Assembly (NCBI RefSeq): GCF_003402975.1 | Contig: NZ_QURB01000007.1 | Span: 151,725 to 215,724 of the forward strand | Direction of reading: 5' to 3' | DNA length: 64,000 nucleotides | Origin: Brumimicrobium aurantiacum | Lineage (GTDB): Bacteria > Bacteroidota > Bacteroidia > Flavobacteriales_D > Crocinitomicaceae | Program-made: the position numbers and the translations under genes | The notes under the pieces: generated by a model | Databases searched by the model: none | What the model was told of the DNA's origin: nothing | Seen by the model: the letters and a program-made list of their open reading frames with translations, nothing else | Shown here: piece after piece, positions 16,746 through 25,493 of the stretch | How the letters are laid out: each line of letters opens with the position of its first letter | Numbering within the stretch: position 1 is the stretch's first letter

Positions 16746-17555
16746 ATGAAGTATATCTTAACATCGTTTGCATTAGTTTTTGGTCTTTCTGTAATAGGAC
16801 AAGTAACAATCTTAGAAGAAAACTTTGATGCGCCAACCTTACCATCTACGTTTACACTTATCGATAATGATGGAAATACTGTCGCAAATGATGTGCAGGA
16901 ATATACTGAAGCATGGATCCCAAAAGAAGACCCAATGGATTCTTCAAACGGTACGGCTTCAAGTACTTCTTATTTTAGTCCTGTAGATAGAGCTGATCGT
17001 TGGTTGATTACTTCTCAAATGACCTTAGGTGCTTCAGGAAATTTTGTTTCTTGGAATACTATGTCTCACGACCCTTCCTTTCCTGATTCGTATAAAGTGA
17101 TGGTTTCAACAACTGGAAATAGTCTTTCTGATTTTACCGATACATTAACTGTTGTGAGTAATGAAACTCCATATTGGTCGTCACATACTGAATCTTTGGA
17201 AGAATATGCAAACGAAACCATTTATTTGGCATTTGTAAATACTACCTACAACGGTTTTAAATTATATATGGATAGTCTATATGTTAGAGAACAAGATCCG
17301 TTGTCAGTTGCCGATGAGAAAATTGAGGTAGCTATTTACCCTAATCCAACAACTGATGTTTTAAATTTGTCTGCTGGTAATGCAAAAATTGAAAGCATTC
17401 AAATTTTCAATTCTTTTGGCCAAAAAGTGTTGGATAAAAATACTTCATCTTCTCAATTAAGTATTGATGTCAATCACCTTGACAAGGGAATTTACTTTAC
17501 ATTAGTTAAAACTGATCAAGGTGTTTCTCGCAGTAAGATTATCGTAGAAAACTAA
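16746..17555 (+). CDS. T9SS-secreted protein with choice-of-anchor J-like domain
   Basis: A 269-residue exported protein. Signal peptide about 1-18. An adhesin-like jelly-roll domain spans about 22-185 (ILEENFDAPTLPSTFTL ... FVNTTYNGFKLYMDSLYV), as in choice-of-anchor J and cleaved-adhesin domains. A type A T9SS C-terminal sorting domain spans about 195-269 (IEVAIYPNPTTDVLNLS ... KGIYFTLVKT ... SRSKIIVEN). It is predicted to be secreted and attached at the cell surface, where it may bind glycans or proteins. A TACATTTG -7-like box lies at 16692-16699. Confidence 0.85.
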   Translation: MKYILTSFALVFGLSVIGQVTILEENFDAPTLPSTFTLIDNDGNTVANDVQEYTEAWIPKEDPMDSSNGTASSTSYFSPVDRADRWLITSQMTLGASGNFVSWNTMSHDPSFPDSYKVMVSTTGNSLSDFTDTLTVVSNETPYWSSHTESLEEYANETIYLAFVNTTYNGFKLYMDSLYVREQDPLSVADEKIEVAIYPNPTTDVLNLSAGNAKIESIQIFNSFGQKVLDKNTSSSQLSIDVNHLDKGIYFTLVKTDQGVSRSKIIVEN

Positions 17556-17566
17556 TTTGTTTATCT

Positions 17567-17824
17567 TTAATCTTTGAGGTCGTTTAACTTAACATTATCC
17601 GCATATTCATTGATGATGTTCTGATTTTCTTGGATTTCAATCCATCTGATTTCATTGATGCAAAATAGTATCCACATTTCCACATAAAAATTAGAAACGG
17701 CATAGAGGTACACCCTATGGTCTCCAATTTGTCTTGCAGCAATGTATTCCCCTTGTTCTTTTAAAATAAGATATCGTTGCTGTAGGCTTGATCGTGTAAA
17801 TTCTTTTTTTGTGTATTTATGCAT
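17567..17824 (-). CDS. Small conserved Bacteroidota protein, function unknown
   Basis: An 85-residue soluble protein. The pattern ILKEQGEYIAARQIGDHRVYLY followed by SNFYVEMWI is a recurring Bacteroidota small-protein pattern whose function is not known. Single gene, convergent with the T9SS cargo gene and divergent from the 17888 operon. Confidence 0.65.
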   Translation of the reverse strand: MHKYTKKEFTRSSLQQRYLILKEQGEYIAARQIGDHRVYLYAVSNFYVEMWILFCINEIRWIEIQENQNIINEYADNVKLNDLKD

Positions 17825-17887
17825 TAATTTCGTAAATTTTGAACGATTTTAGAACACAGATGTACAGTTATAAAAATAAGCATCCTT

Positions 17888-18997
17888 ATGTATAAATTAC
17901 TAATATTTTTTGTCTTTTTATCTTTGAGTTCAATGGCGCAAATCAATACGCCCATTCGAAATCAAAATTCAAATTCAATTGAATTGGAGAAAAAACAATC
18001 TAAAAAGGTATTGGAAAGAGAGCCAGTAGAAGCCACAAATGCTGTTGTTTCAAATTATGAAGCTTTTACCTTAAATGTGCGTTATTTGAAATCAGAATTG
18101 AATAATCTTGCTTTGTCATCTACACGTAAAACACCTACTCCAAAGCAGCAAAAGCAGTTTGAAGCGCAATTGAAATATATCAAATCCTTAGATCATAAAT
18201 CATTCGATTATCATTTGCTAAATTATCAGGTTGGAAACTATGATTTTTCTAGGATCAAAAGTCTTAAAACAGCAGCTAAAATCAAACCGTTAGATTTTAC
18301 AGTTTTAAAAGAGTTATCTGCCTATTATTATATAATTGACGATCAAAAAGATTTATCGAATCACCTAATTAAAATAGATCAACAGGGTTATTTTTCTTCA
18401 GATTTAATTGCTTTTGCAACAAATACATTGTTATCACTACCTAAAAAATCTGTTTTAGTAAGTCACGGAGAACAAGATACTTATCCCTTGTTGATTCAAC
18501 AAAAAATAAAAAATATTCGATCAGATGTGGAAATCATCAGTTTAGAGCATCTACAAAGTGAAGACTATCGTAAAAAACTCAAAAAACAAGGAATGAAGAT
18601 GCCCAACACAGAAATTATTGACACACATTTTTTTGATCAATTTTTAGCGTTAAATAAAAATCACAATATTGTTGTGGCTTCAACTCTGCCTAAACCTTAC
18701 TTAATGAAAGTAGAAGGGATTGCTAATGCAGGATTAGGATTCGCTTATGAATCATCAGTTAAGGAAGAATACAATTTGAACATCTATCATCAATTAATGA
18801 AGCAGGCTATTCAGACACATATTGATACAGCTAAAGACCAGAAGATTTTGGTAAATTACTTGCCATATTTGTTTTCAGTTCGAAACCAAATGATGGAAAT
18901 TGAAGACCAAAACTCAGTCCGTGAAATTGAATTATTAATTTATCAAATAGGTAGAGCTTCAAACACTTTGGGTAAAATCAAAAAGATTATGAAATAA
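17888..18997 (+). CDS. Exported protein with DUF2723-tail-like segment
   Basis: A 369-residue protein with signal peptide (about 1-17, ending SSMAQ). Helical TPR-like region to about residue 190, then SVLVSHGEQDTYPLLIQQKIKNIRSDVEIISLEHL (given here as adjoining motifs: HGEQDTYPL near 196, IRSDVEIISL near 214). The latter closely resembles the periplasmic segment of DUF2723-type membrane proteins that reads GDNDTFPL ... R.DV.V.N. No catalytic role is known. It is the first gene of an operon with an ECF sigma factor five bases downstream. Confidence 0.7.
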   Translation: MYKLLIFFVFLSLSSMAQINTPIRNQNSNSIELEKKQSKKVLEREPVEATNAVVSNYEAFTLNVRYLKSELNNLALSSTRKTPTPKQQKQFEAQLKYIKSLDHKSFDYHLLNYQVGNYDFSRIKSLKTAAKIKPLDFTVLKELSAYYYIIDDQKDLSNHLIKIDQQGYFSSDLIAFATNTLLSLPKKSVLVSHGEQDTYPLLIQQKIKNIRSDVEIISLEHLQSEDYRKKLKKQGMKMPNTEIIDTHFFDQFLALNKNHNIVVASTLPKPYLMKVEGIANAGLGFAYESSVKEEYNLNIYHQLMKQAIQTHIDTAKDQKILVNYLPYLFSVRNQMMEIEDQNSVREIELLIYQIGRASNTLGKIKKIMK

Positions 18998-19001
18998 CAA
19001 T

Positions 19002-19592
19002 ATGGGATTATTTCGTGTAAATTATAATAAGCAAAGTGATGAGCAGTTAGTTCGACTCATGGCTAAAGGTGATGAGCGTGCTTTTGATATGATTTATCAA
19101 AGATACGGTGCTAAATTGGCTTATTTCTTTACGCGTAAATTGAAGCATGACAAAGAGAAAGGGGAGGATTTTATGCATGATTTGTTTGCAAAGTTAATCG
19201 ATAGACCAGAGCTTTTTGATTCAAGTAGAAGCTTTAAAACATGGATTTATTCTGTGGCCAATAATATGTGTATTAATGAGTATAAGAAGATGGCAGTGCG
19301 TTCAAATACAATTAATGGATTATCTCCAGAAATACAAGTCTCTTCTGATAATCAACCTTTGGAGGATCAGCTCAATGAGAAAAACTTTAGTAGTGATTTG
19401 GAAAAAGCAATGTCAAAATTAGATGAAAAACACCGTGAAGTATTTGTAATGAGACATATTGATGGATTATCAGTAAAGGAAGTTGCTGAAGTCATGAACA
19501 TTAATGAAGGAACGGTTAAATCAAGACTCTTTTATGCTACCAAAAAAATTGCAGGCGTTCTACAAATGTATAATCCCGTAAACAAAGATTAA
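19002..19592 (+). CDS. ECF sigma factor (RpoE-like)
   Basis: A 196-residue ECF sigma factor. Region 2 (about 11-100) includes DERAFDMIYQRYGAKLAYFF and FKTWIYSVANNMCINEY. Region 4 (about 130-185) includes MSKLDEKHREVFVMRHIDG followed by the SVKEVAEVMNINEGTVKSRL helix-turn-helix. It is transcribed with an exported protein upstream and a single-pass membrane protein two bases downstream, which is the likely regulator. Confidence 0.9.
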   Translation: MGLFRVNYNKQSDEQLVRLMAKGDERAFDMIYQRYGAKLAYFFTRKLKHDKEKGEDFMHDLFAKLIDRPELFDSSRSFKTWIYSVANNMCINEYKKMAVRSNTINGLSPEIQVSSDNQPLEDQLNEKNFSSDLEKAMSKLDEKHREVFVMRHIDGLSVKEVAEVMNINEGTVKSRLFYATKKIAGVLQMYNPVNKD

Positions 19593-19593
19593 A

Positions 19594-20352
19594 ATGGAAG
19601 ATTTAATAAAAAATATTATCATCAACAAACGCTATTTTGAATTGAATTCAGAAGAGAAGATGTTGGTGAAAAAATATGCAAAGAATGAGGAGGAGTTTGA
19701 AGCCTTAAAAATCACATTTGGTTCTGTTTATAATTTTAATGAAGAATTAAACGCTAAATTATCACCTGGGGTAAAGGAGAAGTTAAATGAGAGATTTAAA
19801 ACAAAACATAGTGCTGAAAAAAATATTCAGTGGAATCAATTATTGTATTTCTTTTTTCCTCAAGATAGGCAATTTTACCAAAAGCCTGCATTTCAAATAG
19901 CTGCAATTGCCTTGATGGTATTCCTTACAATTCCTTTTTTATGGAAGGAAAAAACGCCTCAATATGCAATAAACACAACAGGAAATTCCATAGAAATTAA
20001 TAAAGTTGAATTTGAAAATACAACTCCAGAGTCTGATAGAGTATCAACAGAAAATAATGTTCAACATTTAAAAGAAGTGCCTAAAAGTACTCAAGATGTT
20101 GTTTCTCCGCCACCGCCTGTTGCTGTAATAGAAGAGAACACTCTAGATTTAGGGGAAGAAGATGTAGTCATTGAGGAGGAATATGTCCTGGAGGATTATA
20201 TGCTCTCACCACAAAATGAGACTACGATCTCAACTGAAAGGAGGGTCTCTAATTTGTCAGGAGATACACGTGTAGAACATGCAGAAATTCAAAAATCAAA
20301 TAAAAAGGTTGAGACTTCTGAAACTTTAGATTTGTTAATCGCTTTATATTAA
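19594..20352 (+). CDS. Single-pass membrane protein, putative anti-sigma factor
   Basis: A 252-residue protein. The cytoplasmic N-terminus (about 1-105) carries the ELNSEEKMLVKKYAKNEEEFEALK pattern seen in Bacteroidota anti-sigma-like partners. One membrane helix (about 106-121, AAIALMVFLTIPFLW), then an acidic, Pro/Glu-rich periplasmic region (VSPPPPV, EEDVVIEEEYVLEDY). No enzymatic domain. Position immediately after the ECF gene and topology suggest it holds or releases the sigma factor; that is inference. Confidence 0.75.
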   Translation: MEDLIKNIIINKRYFELNSEEKMLVKKYAKNEEEFEALKITFGSVYNFNEELNAKLSPGVKEKLNERFKTKHSAEKNIQWNQLLYFFFPQDRQFYQKPAFQIAAIALMVFLTIPFLWKEKTPQYAINTTGNSIEINKVEFENTTPESDRVSTENNVQHLKEVPKSTQDVVSPPPPVAVIEENTLDLGEEDVVIEEEYVLEDYMLSPQNETTISTERRVSNLSGDTRVEHAEIQKSNKKVETSETLDLLIALY

Positions 20353-20364
20353 ATTAAGCGACGA

Positions 20365-20946
20365 TTAATTATTGTGAATATCTAATGGAGCACGTGATAA
20401 GATATCATATTTCTTTCCTTCCCTTTTCATAAAACGCTGCCAAATATCCGATATTGAAGTATCCATTATTTCTAAAGGATTGAGTACAGGTGCAACAATC
20501 CAGTTATTGCGATTTATTTCTTCTTCAAGTTGACCACCATCCCAGCCAGAGTATCCTAAAAAGAATCTAACTTTTGAATTGTCAATTAAACCGTCTTTTA
20601 ATTGTTCAATTAATAAATCGTAGTCGCCGCCGATAAAAATTCCGTCATCTACTTCAACACTCCCTGGAAGTCTATTTCCTAAGGTATGAATAAAAAAGAT
20701 GTTTTCTGTTTGAACTGGACCGCCGATACTAATGTTGGCGCCAATATCTGGAAAGTTTTTAGCCACATCTGCTAAGTTGATATCTAAATAATTTGTTAGC
20801 ACGAATCCAAACGTTCCTTGACTATTGTAATCACATAAATAAACAACCGAACGACCGAAATAGTCATCTTTTGAAAAAGGATCAGAGATTAATACACGAC
20901 CTTTTCGTGGTTTTCTATTGTTTTTAAATGATAAATCGATTGCCAT
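20365..20946 (-). CDS. YqgE/AlgH family protein
   Basis: A 193-residue UPF0301 protein. The N-terminal KGRVLISDPF ... YFGRSVVYLCDYNSQGTFGFVLT motif and the FFLGYSGWDGGQLEEEI motif are diagnostic. Start at ATG 20946 gives the family length; a longer frame to 21159 is not supported. AlgH proteins are conserved, with a proposed regulatory or redox role, but no settled biochemical function. Confidence 0.88.
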   Translation of the reverse strand: MAIDLSFKNNRKPRKGRVLISDPFSKDDYFGRSVVYLCDYNSQGTFGFVLTNYLDINLADVAKNFPDIGANISIGGPVQTENIFFIHTLGNRLPGSVEVDDGIFIGGDYDLLIEQLKDGLIDNSKVRFFLGYSGWDGGQLEEEINRNNWIVAPVLNPLEIMDTSISDIWQRFMKREGKKYDILSRAPLDIHNN

Positions 20947-21191
20947 ATTCTGATAATTAGTTTTAAAGCATAAACTCTGATGAAAACAATCATCATGCAC
21001 ATAAAAGTAAAAATATAGATGGAATAAAAGTAATTTTTTCAGATTAATACTTACAGAATTTAATTTAGATCTATTGATGACATTTTTGCTAAACGTGAGT
21101 TGAGAAAGATATTTAATGACAAAAGGGACTACGTAAATACGATATGCGAAGTGAATCATTAATTTAAATTGATTTACGCCAGGATATTCTA

Positions 21192-21221
21192 TTTGTTGAT
21201 TAAATAATTTTCGTATATTTG
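21192..21221 (+). promoter_or_regulatory. Bacteroidota-type promoter for the XRE-S24 regulator
   Basis: TTTG at 21192-21195, 18 bases, TATATTTG at 21214-21221. The transcript should start about 20 bases before the ATG at 21249. Confidence 0.7.
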
Positions 21222-21248
21222 ATTAATATTTAAACAATTATAAGCACC

Positions 21249-22061
21249 ATGGAGATCTATTTATCATCAAATTTAAAGTTGCTCAGAAAAAATAGAAAGC
21301 TTTCCCAAGAGGAAGTAGCCGGAAAGTTAAATTTAACCCGTTCATCTTATTCAGGTTATGAAAATGGTGTCGCTGAACCTGGTGTAGAGAATTTATTGAA
21401 AATGAGTAAGTTCTATCGAATCCCTTTAGATGATTTATTGAAACGTGATTTTTCTAAACTTACGGAAAATGACTGGGAAGCTATCCAGAAAGGAGTTTAT
21501 GCAGATGTTAAAGGTAGAAGACTTCGTGTTTTGACTTCAATGGTCTCTGAGCAAAATGATGATGTCATTGAAATGATTCCACAAAAAGCCAGTGCGGGGT
21601 ATACCTTAGGTTATTCTGATCCAGATTATCTAAAGGTTTTGCCAACTTTCCAACTTCCATTTTTAAAGAAAGACAAAAAATACCGTTCTTTTCCTATTCA
21701 AGGAGATAGTATGCCACCTGTTTCTCCTGGTTCATATGTTGTTGCAGAATATATACAAAACTGGGAATCACTTAAAAACAATCATCCATATATCATCATT
21801 ACTAAAGAAGAAGGAATTGTTTTTAAAATCGTAAATAAAATTCCTGGTAAAGAAAATGTGATCCAACTTTCCTCTACAAATCCATTATACGAACCTTATT
21901 TGTTGGATATTAATGAGGTGATAGAGATTTGGAAATTTGTGAATTATATTTCCCATGACCTACCTGAAGTTACTATTTCAGAAGATGATTTGCTGAAATC
22001 TGTAAAATCTATACAAAAACAAGTCAATGAAATGAGATCGTTCATGCAAACTGATCAATAG
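21249..22061 (+). CDS. XRE-type regulator with S24/LexA-like C-terminal domain
   Basis: A 270-residue transcription regulator. Helix-turn-helix at about 5-62 (LKLLRKNRKLSQEEVAGKL ... YSGYENGVAEPG). A linker is followed by an S24 peptidase-like fold (about 145-225) with the SFPIQGDSMPPVSPGSYVV motif holding the catalytic-type Ser. Its equivalent in phage-CI or LexA-type proteins cleaves itself on DNA damage; here many Bacteroidota homologues act as standalone regulators. No prophage is present around it. It lies 219 bases upstream of a two-component cluster. Confidence 0.87.
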   Translation: MEIYLSSNLKLLRKNRKLSQEEVAGKLNLTRSSYSGYENGVAEPGVENLLKMSKFYRIPLDDLLKRDFSKLTENDWEAIQKGVYADVKGRRLRVLTSMVSEQNDDVIEMIPQKASAGYTLGYSDPDYLKVLPTFQLPFLKKDKKYRSFPIQGDSMPPVSPGSYVVAEYIQNWESLKNNHPYIIITKEEGIVFKIVNKIPGKENVIQLSSTNPLYEPYLLDINEVIEIWKFVNYISHDLPEVTISEDDLLKSVKSIQKQVNEMRSFMQTDQ

Positions 22062-22223
22062 TTATTCTTTGTGTTTAATCTTTAGGGGGTCTGAAAGAAA
22101 CAAAACATTCGTTTGTAGCATTAAAAATATTGATTATTAATTTGTTGTGCTAATTATCGTCATTATGTAGTTGTCTTTCTACAATCTATTATTGAATTAT
22201 ATAAAATTTCATCTTTATTATGT

Positions 22224-22243
22224 TAATTTTGAACTAAGTTCAA
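22224..22243 (+). promoter_or_regulatory. -7 element overlapped by a 15-bp palindrome, upstream of two-component cluster
   Basis: TAATTTTG (22224-22231) fits the -7 consensus and no -33 TTTG is seen at the right distance. Overlapping it is TTGAACT-A-AGTTCAA (22229-22243), a perfect inverted repeat with one central base. The start codon of the first regulator is at 22281. The placement fits an operator. Confidence 0.5.
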
Positions 22244-22280
22244 CTTGTATTGTTCTAGAGATAGGATTAATATTATTAAA

Positions 22281-22652
22281 ATGAAGCAACCAGTTTTACT
22301 TATCGTAGATGATGAAAAAGACATCAGAGCGCTCTACCACTCAATTGTGAATCGAAATTTTGATTTTGGAATTATTGAGGCGGAATCTTTAGAGGCTGTT
22401 AAAAATCTTCTTCCTCATACAGTTCCAGATTTTGTATTACTCGATCTTTGTCTAAAAGATGGTAGTGGATTTGATGTTATTCCTGCTTTGAAAAAAGTGA
22501 ATCCAGAGGTTAAAATTTTGATTATCACAGCCTTTAATCATTGTAAAGAAAAAAGAAAAGCTGTTGAAATGGGAGCTGTTGGATTATTGGCAAAACCATT
22601 TGATCAAAATCAACTGATTGACCATTTAAAAACAATGCATTATCCTGATTAA
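22281..22652 (+). CDS. Single-domain response regulator
   Basis: A 123-residue receiver domain only: acidic pocket Asp10-Asp11, phosphoacceptor Asp55 (FVLLDLCLKDG), the Thr of LIITAFN and the Lys of LAKPFD. No output domain, as in CheY/Spo0F-type relays. Start at ATG 22281 is preferred over a TTG 36 bases upstream. The next regulator gene starts at the very next base after its stop, so it is the head of the 22.3-26.9 kb two-component operon. Confidence 0.9.
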   Translation: MKQPVLLIVDDEKDIRALYHSIVNRNFDFGIIEAESLEAVKNLLPHTVPDFVLLDLCLKDGSGFDVIPALKKVNPEVKILIITAFNHCKEKRKAVEMGAVGLLAKPFDQNQLIDHLKTMHYPD

Positions 22653-24089
22653 ATGGTGAAAAAGAAAATTCTAATCATTGATGATGATGTTGACATCTGT
22701 ATGCTTTTAAAAAGATTTTTTGAACGCAATAATTACGATGTTGAAATAGCTTTCAAAGGAAAAGAAGGAATCGATCTTTTGAAGGACAACAAAGTGGATC
22801 TTGTACTTACTGATTTTAGACTTCCAGATAAAAATGGTTTCGAAATGCTTGAAGCCATTAAATCAATTAATGAAGAAATACCAGTAATCATTATTACGGG
22901 ATATTCTGAAGTCAACCAAGCGATTAAAGCAATTCGACTAGGAGCGCATGAATATGTGACCAAACCAATTTACCCTGAAGAAATACTTTTACTAATTCAA
23001 GATGCTTTAAGTGATTCAACAACTAATGTGGAATTTGAAAAAGAATCCACGTTTTCTGAACAGAAACCAGTTGAGCAAGAAAACGATAAAAGGAACCCTT
23101 CTCAGGTAAGTTCGGATACTTATATCATTCCAAACAGTGAGTCTTCAAAAAAAATACAGCAGCTCATTAATTTAGTTGCTCCAACCAATATGACAGTAGT
23201 TATAATTGGAGAAAGTGGGACAGGTAAGGAGGTTGCTGCAAGAATGATTCATGATGCAAGTGAAAGGAAAGGACAAGCTTTTATTCCCGTTGATTGTGGG
23301 GCATTGCCTCAGGAATTAGCTTCCAGTGAATTGTTTGGACATGTAAAAGGAGCCTTTACTGGAGCAACATCTGATAAAAAAGGAAGTTTTGAGTTGGCAC
23401 ATAATGGAACACTTTTTTTAGATGAAATAGGAAACTTGTCATATGAAAATCAAGTGAAGTTACTTCGCGTTCTACAAGAAAGAGTGATCAGAAAAGTAGG
23501 AAGTGAAAAAGATAAATCAATTGATGTAAGAATCATTGTTGCAACCAATGAAGATTTATCTGTTGCTATGGAAAAAGGAGATTTTAGAGAAGATATTTAT
23601 TATCGAATCAATGAATTTAAAATTGAATTGCCACCATTGAGAAATAATCATGAAGCATTAAACGATTATATTCAGTTTTTCATTGACAAAGCAAGTGATG
23701 AACTAGGAATGAAGGTGAGCTCACTAAACGAAGAGGTGCTTAAATTATTCTCTTTATATGACTGGCCAGGAAATTTACGAGAACTTAAAAATGTAATTAA
23801 GTATGCTGTTTTGATGTCTGAAGGTTCAATTATTGAAAAACAAAATCTTCCAGTTGATATTTTAAAAGCTTTGAAAAATTTGCAAAACAAAAACTCATTT
23901 AGAGGTGTTAAAGAAGGGCAAGAAGAGTCCCTACTTTTAAAGGATATTACCGCAAATGCAGAAATTAAAGCCATACTGAATGCTTTAGAGATAGCAAATA
24001 ATAATAAGACTCAAGCTGCTGAAATACTTGGTATAGATAGAAAAACGCTTTACAATAAGCTAAATAACTATGATTTATTGGATACATGA
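22653..24089 (+). CDS. Sigma-54-dependent response regulator (NtrC family)
   Basis: A 478-residue activator. Receiver domain at 1-120 with phosphoacceptor Asp54 (VLTDFRLPD). AAA+ domain about 158-395 with Walker A GESGTGKE near 184, the sigma-54-contacting GAFTGA near 232 and LFLDEIGNL Walker B. The Fis-type helix-turn-helix at the end reads NKTQAAEILGIDRKTLYNKL. It should open sigma-54 promoters when phosphorylated. Its last codons overlap the histidine kinase start by four bases (ATGA), so the pair is likely cognate. Confidence 0.93.
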   Translation: MVKKKILIIDDDVDICMLLKRFFERNNYDVEIAFKGKEGIDLLKDNKVDLVLTDFRLPDKNGFEMLEAIKSINEEIPVIIITGYSEVNQAIKAIRLGAHEYVTKPIYPEEILLLIQDALSDSTTNVEFEKESTFSEQKPVEQENDKRNPSQVSSDTYIIPNSESSKKIQQLINLVAPTNMTVVIIGESGTGKEVAARMIHDASERKGQAFIPVDCGALPQELASSELFGHVKGAFTGATSDKKGSFELAHNGTLFLDEIGNLSYENQVKLLRVLQERVIRKVGSEKDKSIDVRIIVATNEDLSVAMEKGDFREDIYYRINEFKIELPPLRNNHEALNDYIQFFIDKASDELGMKVSSLNEEVLKLFSLYDWPGNLRELKNVIKYAVLMSEGSIIEKQNLPVDILKALKNLQNKNSFRGVKEGQEESLLLKDITANAEIKAILNALEIANNNKTQAAEILGIDRKTLYNKLNNYDLLDT

Positions 24090-25489
24090 TTAAAGACAAA
24101 GGATATAGCTATTATAATTATTTTTTATTCCTCTCATTATTTTTAATCGCGGGATATTTTATTACTTCTCTTTATTTGATGAATCGCTCGTCTCGTTCTG
24201 GTAAGCAGGCTGAGATGTTTGGTTATACTGTAGAAAAAACCAATAAAGTGATTCAACAAGTTACCCAATTAGAAACTTCTGCTTACAGTTTTATTCTAAC
24301 AAAAGGGAAAAGAAGTAAAGCGATTTACTTGCATAAAAAAGAAGGTCTTCTTAAAGATGTTGATAAACTGATCAACCACTGTCTAAAATTAGAATTACCT
24401 TTTCATGAAACAGAAAAATTAAATAAGCTGATTATTCAACGTATTAAGACGCTAGAATATTTAATGAGCGAAGAAAATATGTCTTCTGATCATCAAATTG
24501 AACATATGGCTTTCGGTAATGAAACAACATTACAAATCTTAAACACCTTGAAAAAGATTCGATCTGTGAATGGACAGATGCGTGAAAGTAACCAAAGAGA
24601 TGCTAAAATTGCAAATCGAAATGCGATGGTTTTACTGGCAATTTTTGGTGCGATTATGATTTTGATCGTATTCATTAGCTTCTTTAAAATGAGAAAAGAA
24701 ATCATGAGAAGTGAGCGTTACCTTAAAGAAATTAATCAAATTAATTTTGAATTGAGTTCCATGAACGAAAATCTTGAGAATTTCGCATACGTGGCTTCAC
24801 ATGATTTAAATGAACCACTACGAAAAATCAAAACTTTTGGAGATTTAATCGAAATTGAACTGAGTAATGAAGAAATAAGCAGAGAAACAATTGTTCAACA
24901 TGTTAATCGTATGCAATCTGCATCAACGAGAATGCAAGATTTGATAGAAGATCTACTTTCCTATTCTCGAATTTCTAGAGATTATGAAATCAATAAGAAA
25001 ATCGACTTAAATAAAGAAGTTTTAACGGTTTTAAGTGATTTAGAAATTAGTATAAAAGAAAATAATGCCGAAATCATAATTAATCGATTACCACATGAAA
25101 TTTTAGCTGACGAAGTACAAATGCGTCAATTATTTCAGAATTTAATCAGTAATGCAATTAAATTTAAGAAAGCCGACCAAGACCCGATTGTAAAAATAGA
25201 CAGCGAAAGAGTTATTGCTCGTCAAACTGGAATTGAAGAGCTTCAGGCTTATGACAATAAAGAATATTGGAAGATTTCGGTTAATGATAACGGTATTGGT
25301 TTTGAAGAACAATATTCAGAAAAGGTATTTGCTGTTTTTCAACGACTACATGGACGATCTGCTTATGAAGGTACAGGGATTGGTTTGTCGATCTGTAAAA
25401 AGATAGCTGAAAATCACAATGGTTCAATTTCAGTAATTTCAAAGATTGGAGAAGGAGCAACTTTTGAAATTTATTTACCCGTAACATGA
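24086..25489 (+). CDS. Membrane sensor histidine kinase (CHASE3-like)
   Basis: A 467-residue kinase. Two membrane helices (about 12-31 and 178-198) flank a mostly helical periplasmic region, as in CHASE3 sensors. A HisKA domain follows, with the phospho-His in YVASHDLNEPLRKI near residue 238, then HATPase_c with N-box LISNAIKFKK, G1 NDNGIGFE and G2 GTGIGLSICKK. Organised with the NtrC-type regulator upstream; the signal is unknown. Confidence 0.92.
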   Translation: MIKDKGYSYYNYFLFLSLFLIAGYFITSLYLMNRSSRSGKQAEMFGYTVEKTNKVIQQVTQLETSAYSFILTKGKRSKAIYLHKKEGLLKDVDKLINHCLKLELPFHETEKLNKLIIQRIKTLEYLMSEENMSSDHQIEHMAFGNETTLQILNTLKKIRSVNGQMRESNQRDAKIANRNAMVLLAIFGAIMILIVFISFFKMRKEIMRSERYLKEINQINFELSSMNENLENFAYVASHDLNEPLRKIKTFGDLIEIELSNEEISRETIVQHVNRMQSASTRMQDLIEDLLSYSRISRDYEINKKIDLNKEVLTVLSDLEISIKENNAEIIINRLPHEILADEVQMRQLFQNLISNAIKFKKADQDPIVKIDSERVIARQTGIEELQAYDNKEYWKISVNDNGIGFEEQYSEKVFAVFQRLHGRSAYEGTGIGLSICKKIAENHNGSISVISKIGEGATFEIYLPVT

Positions 25490-25493
25490 TGCT

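Noticed and set aside
20947..21159. Upstream extension of the AlgH gene
   Set aside because: Seventy-one extra residues do not resemble the family, and ATG 20946 gives the normal length.
21249..22061. Prophage repressor
   Set aside because: The S24-XRE regulator is flanked by core genes; no integrase, attachment site or structural genes are seen.
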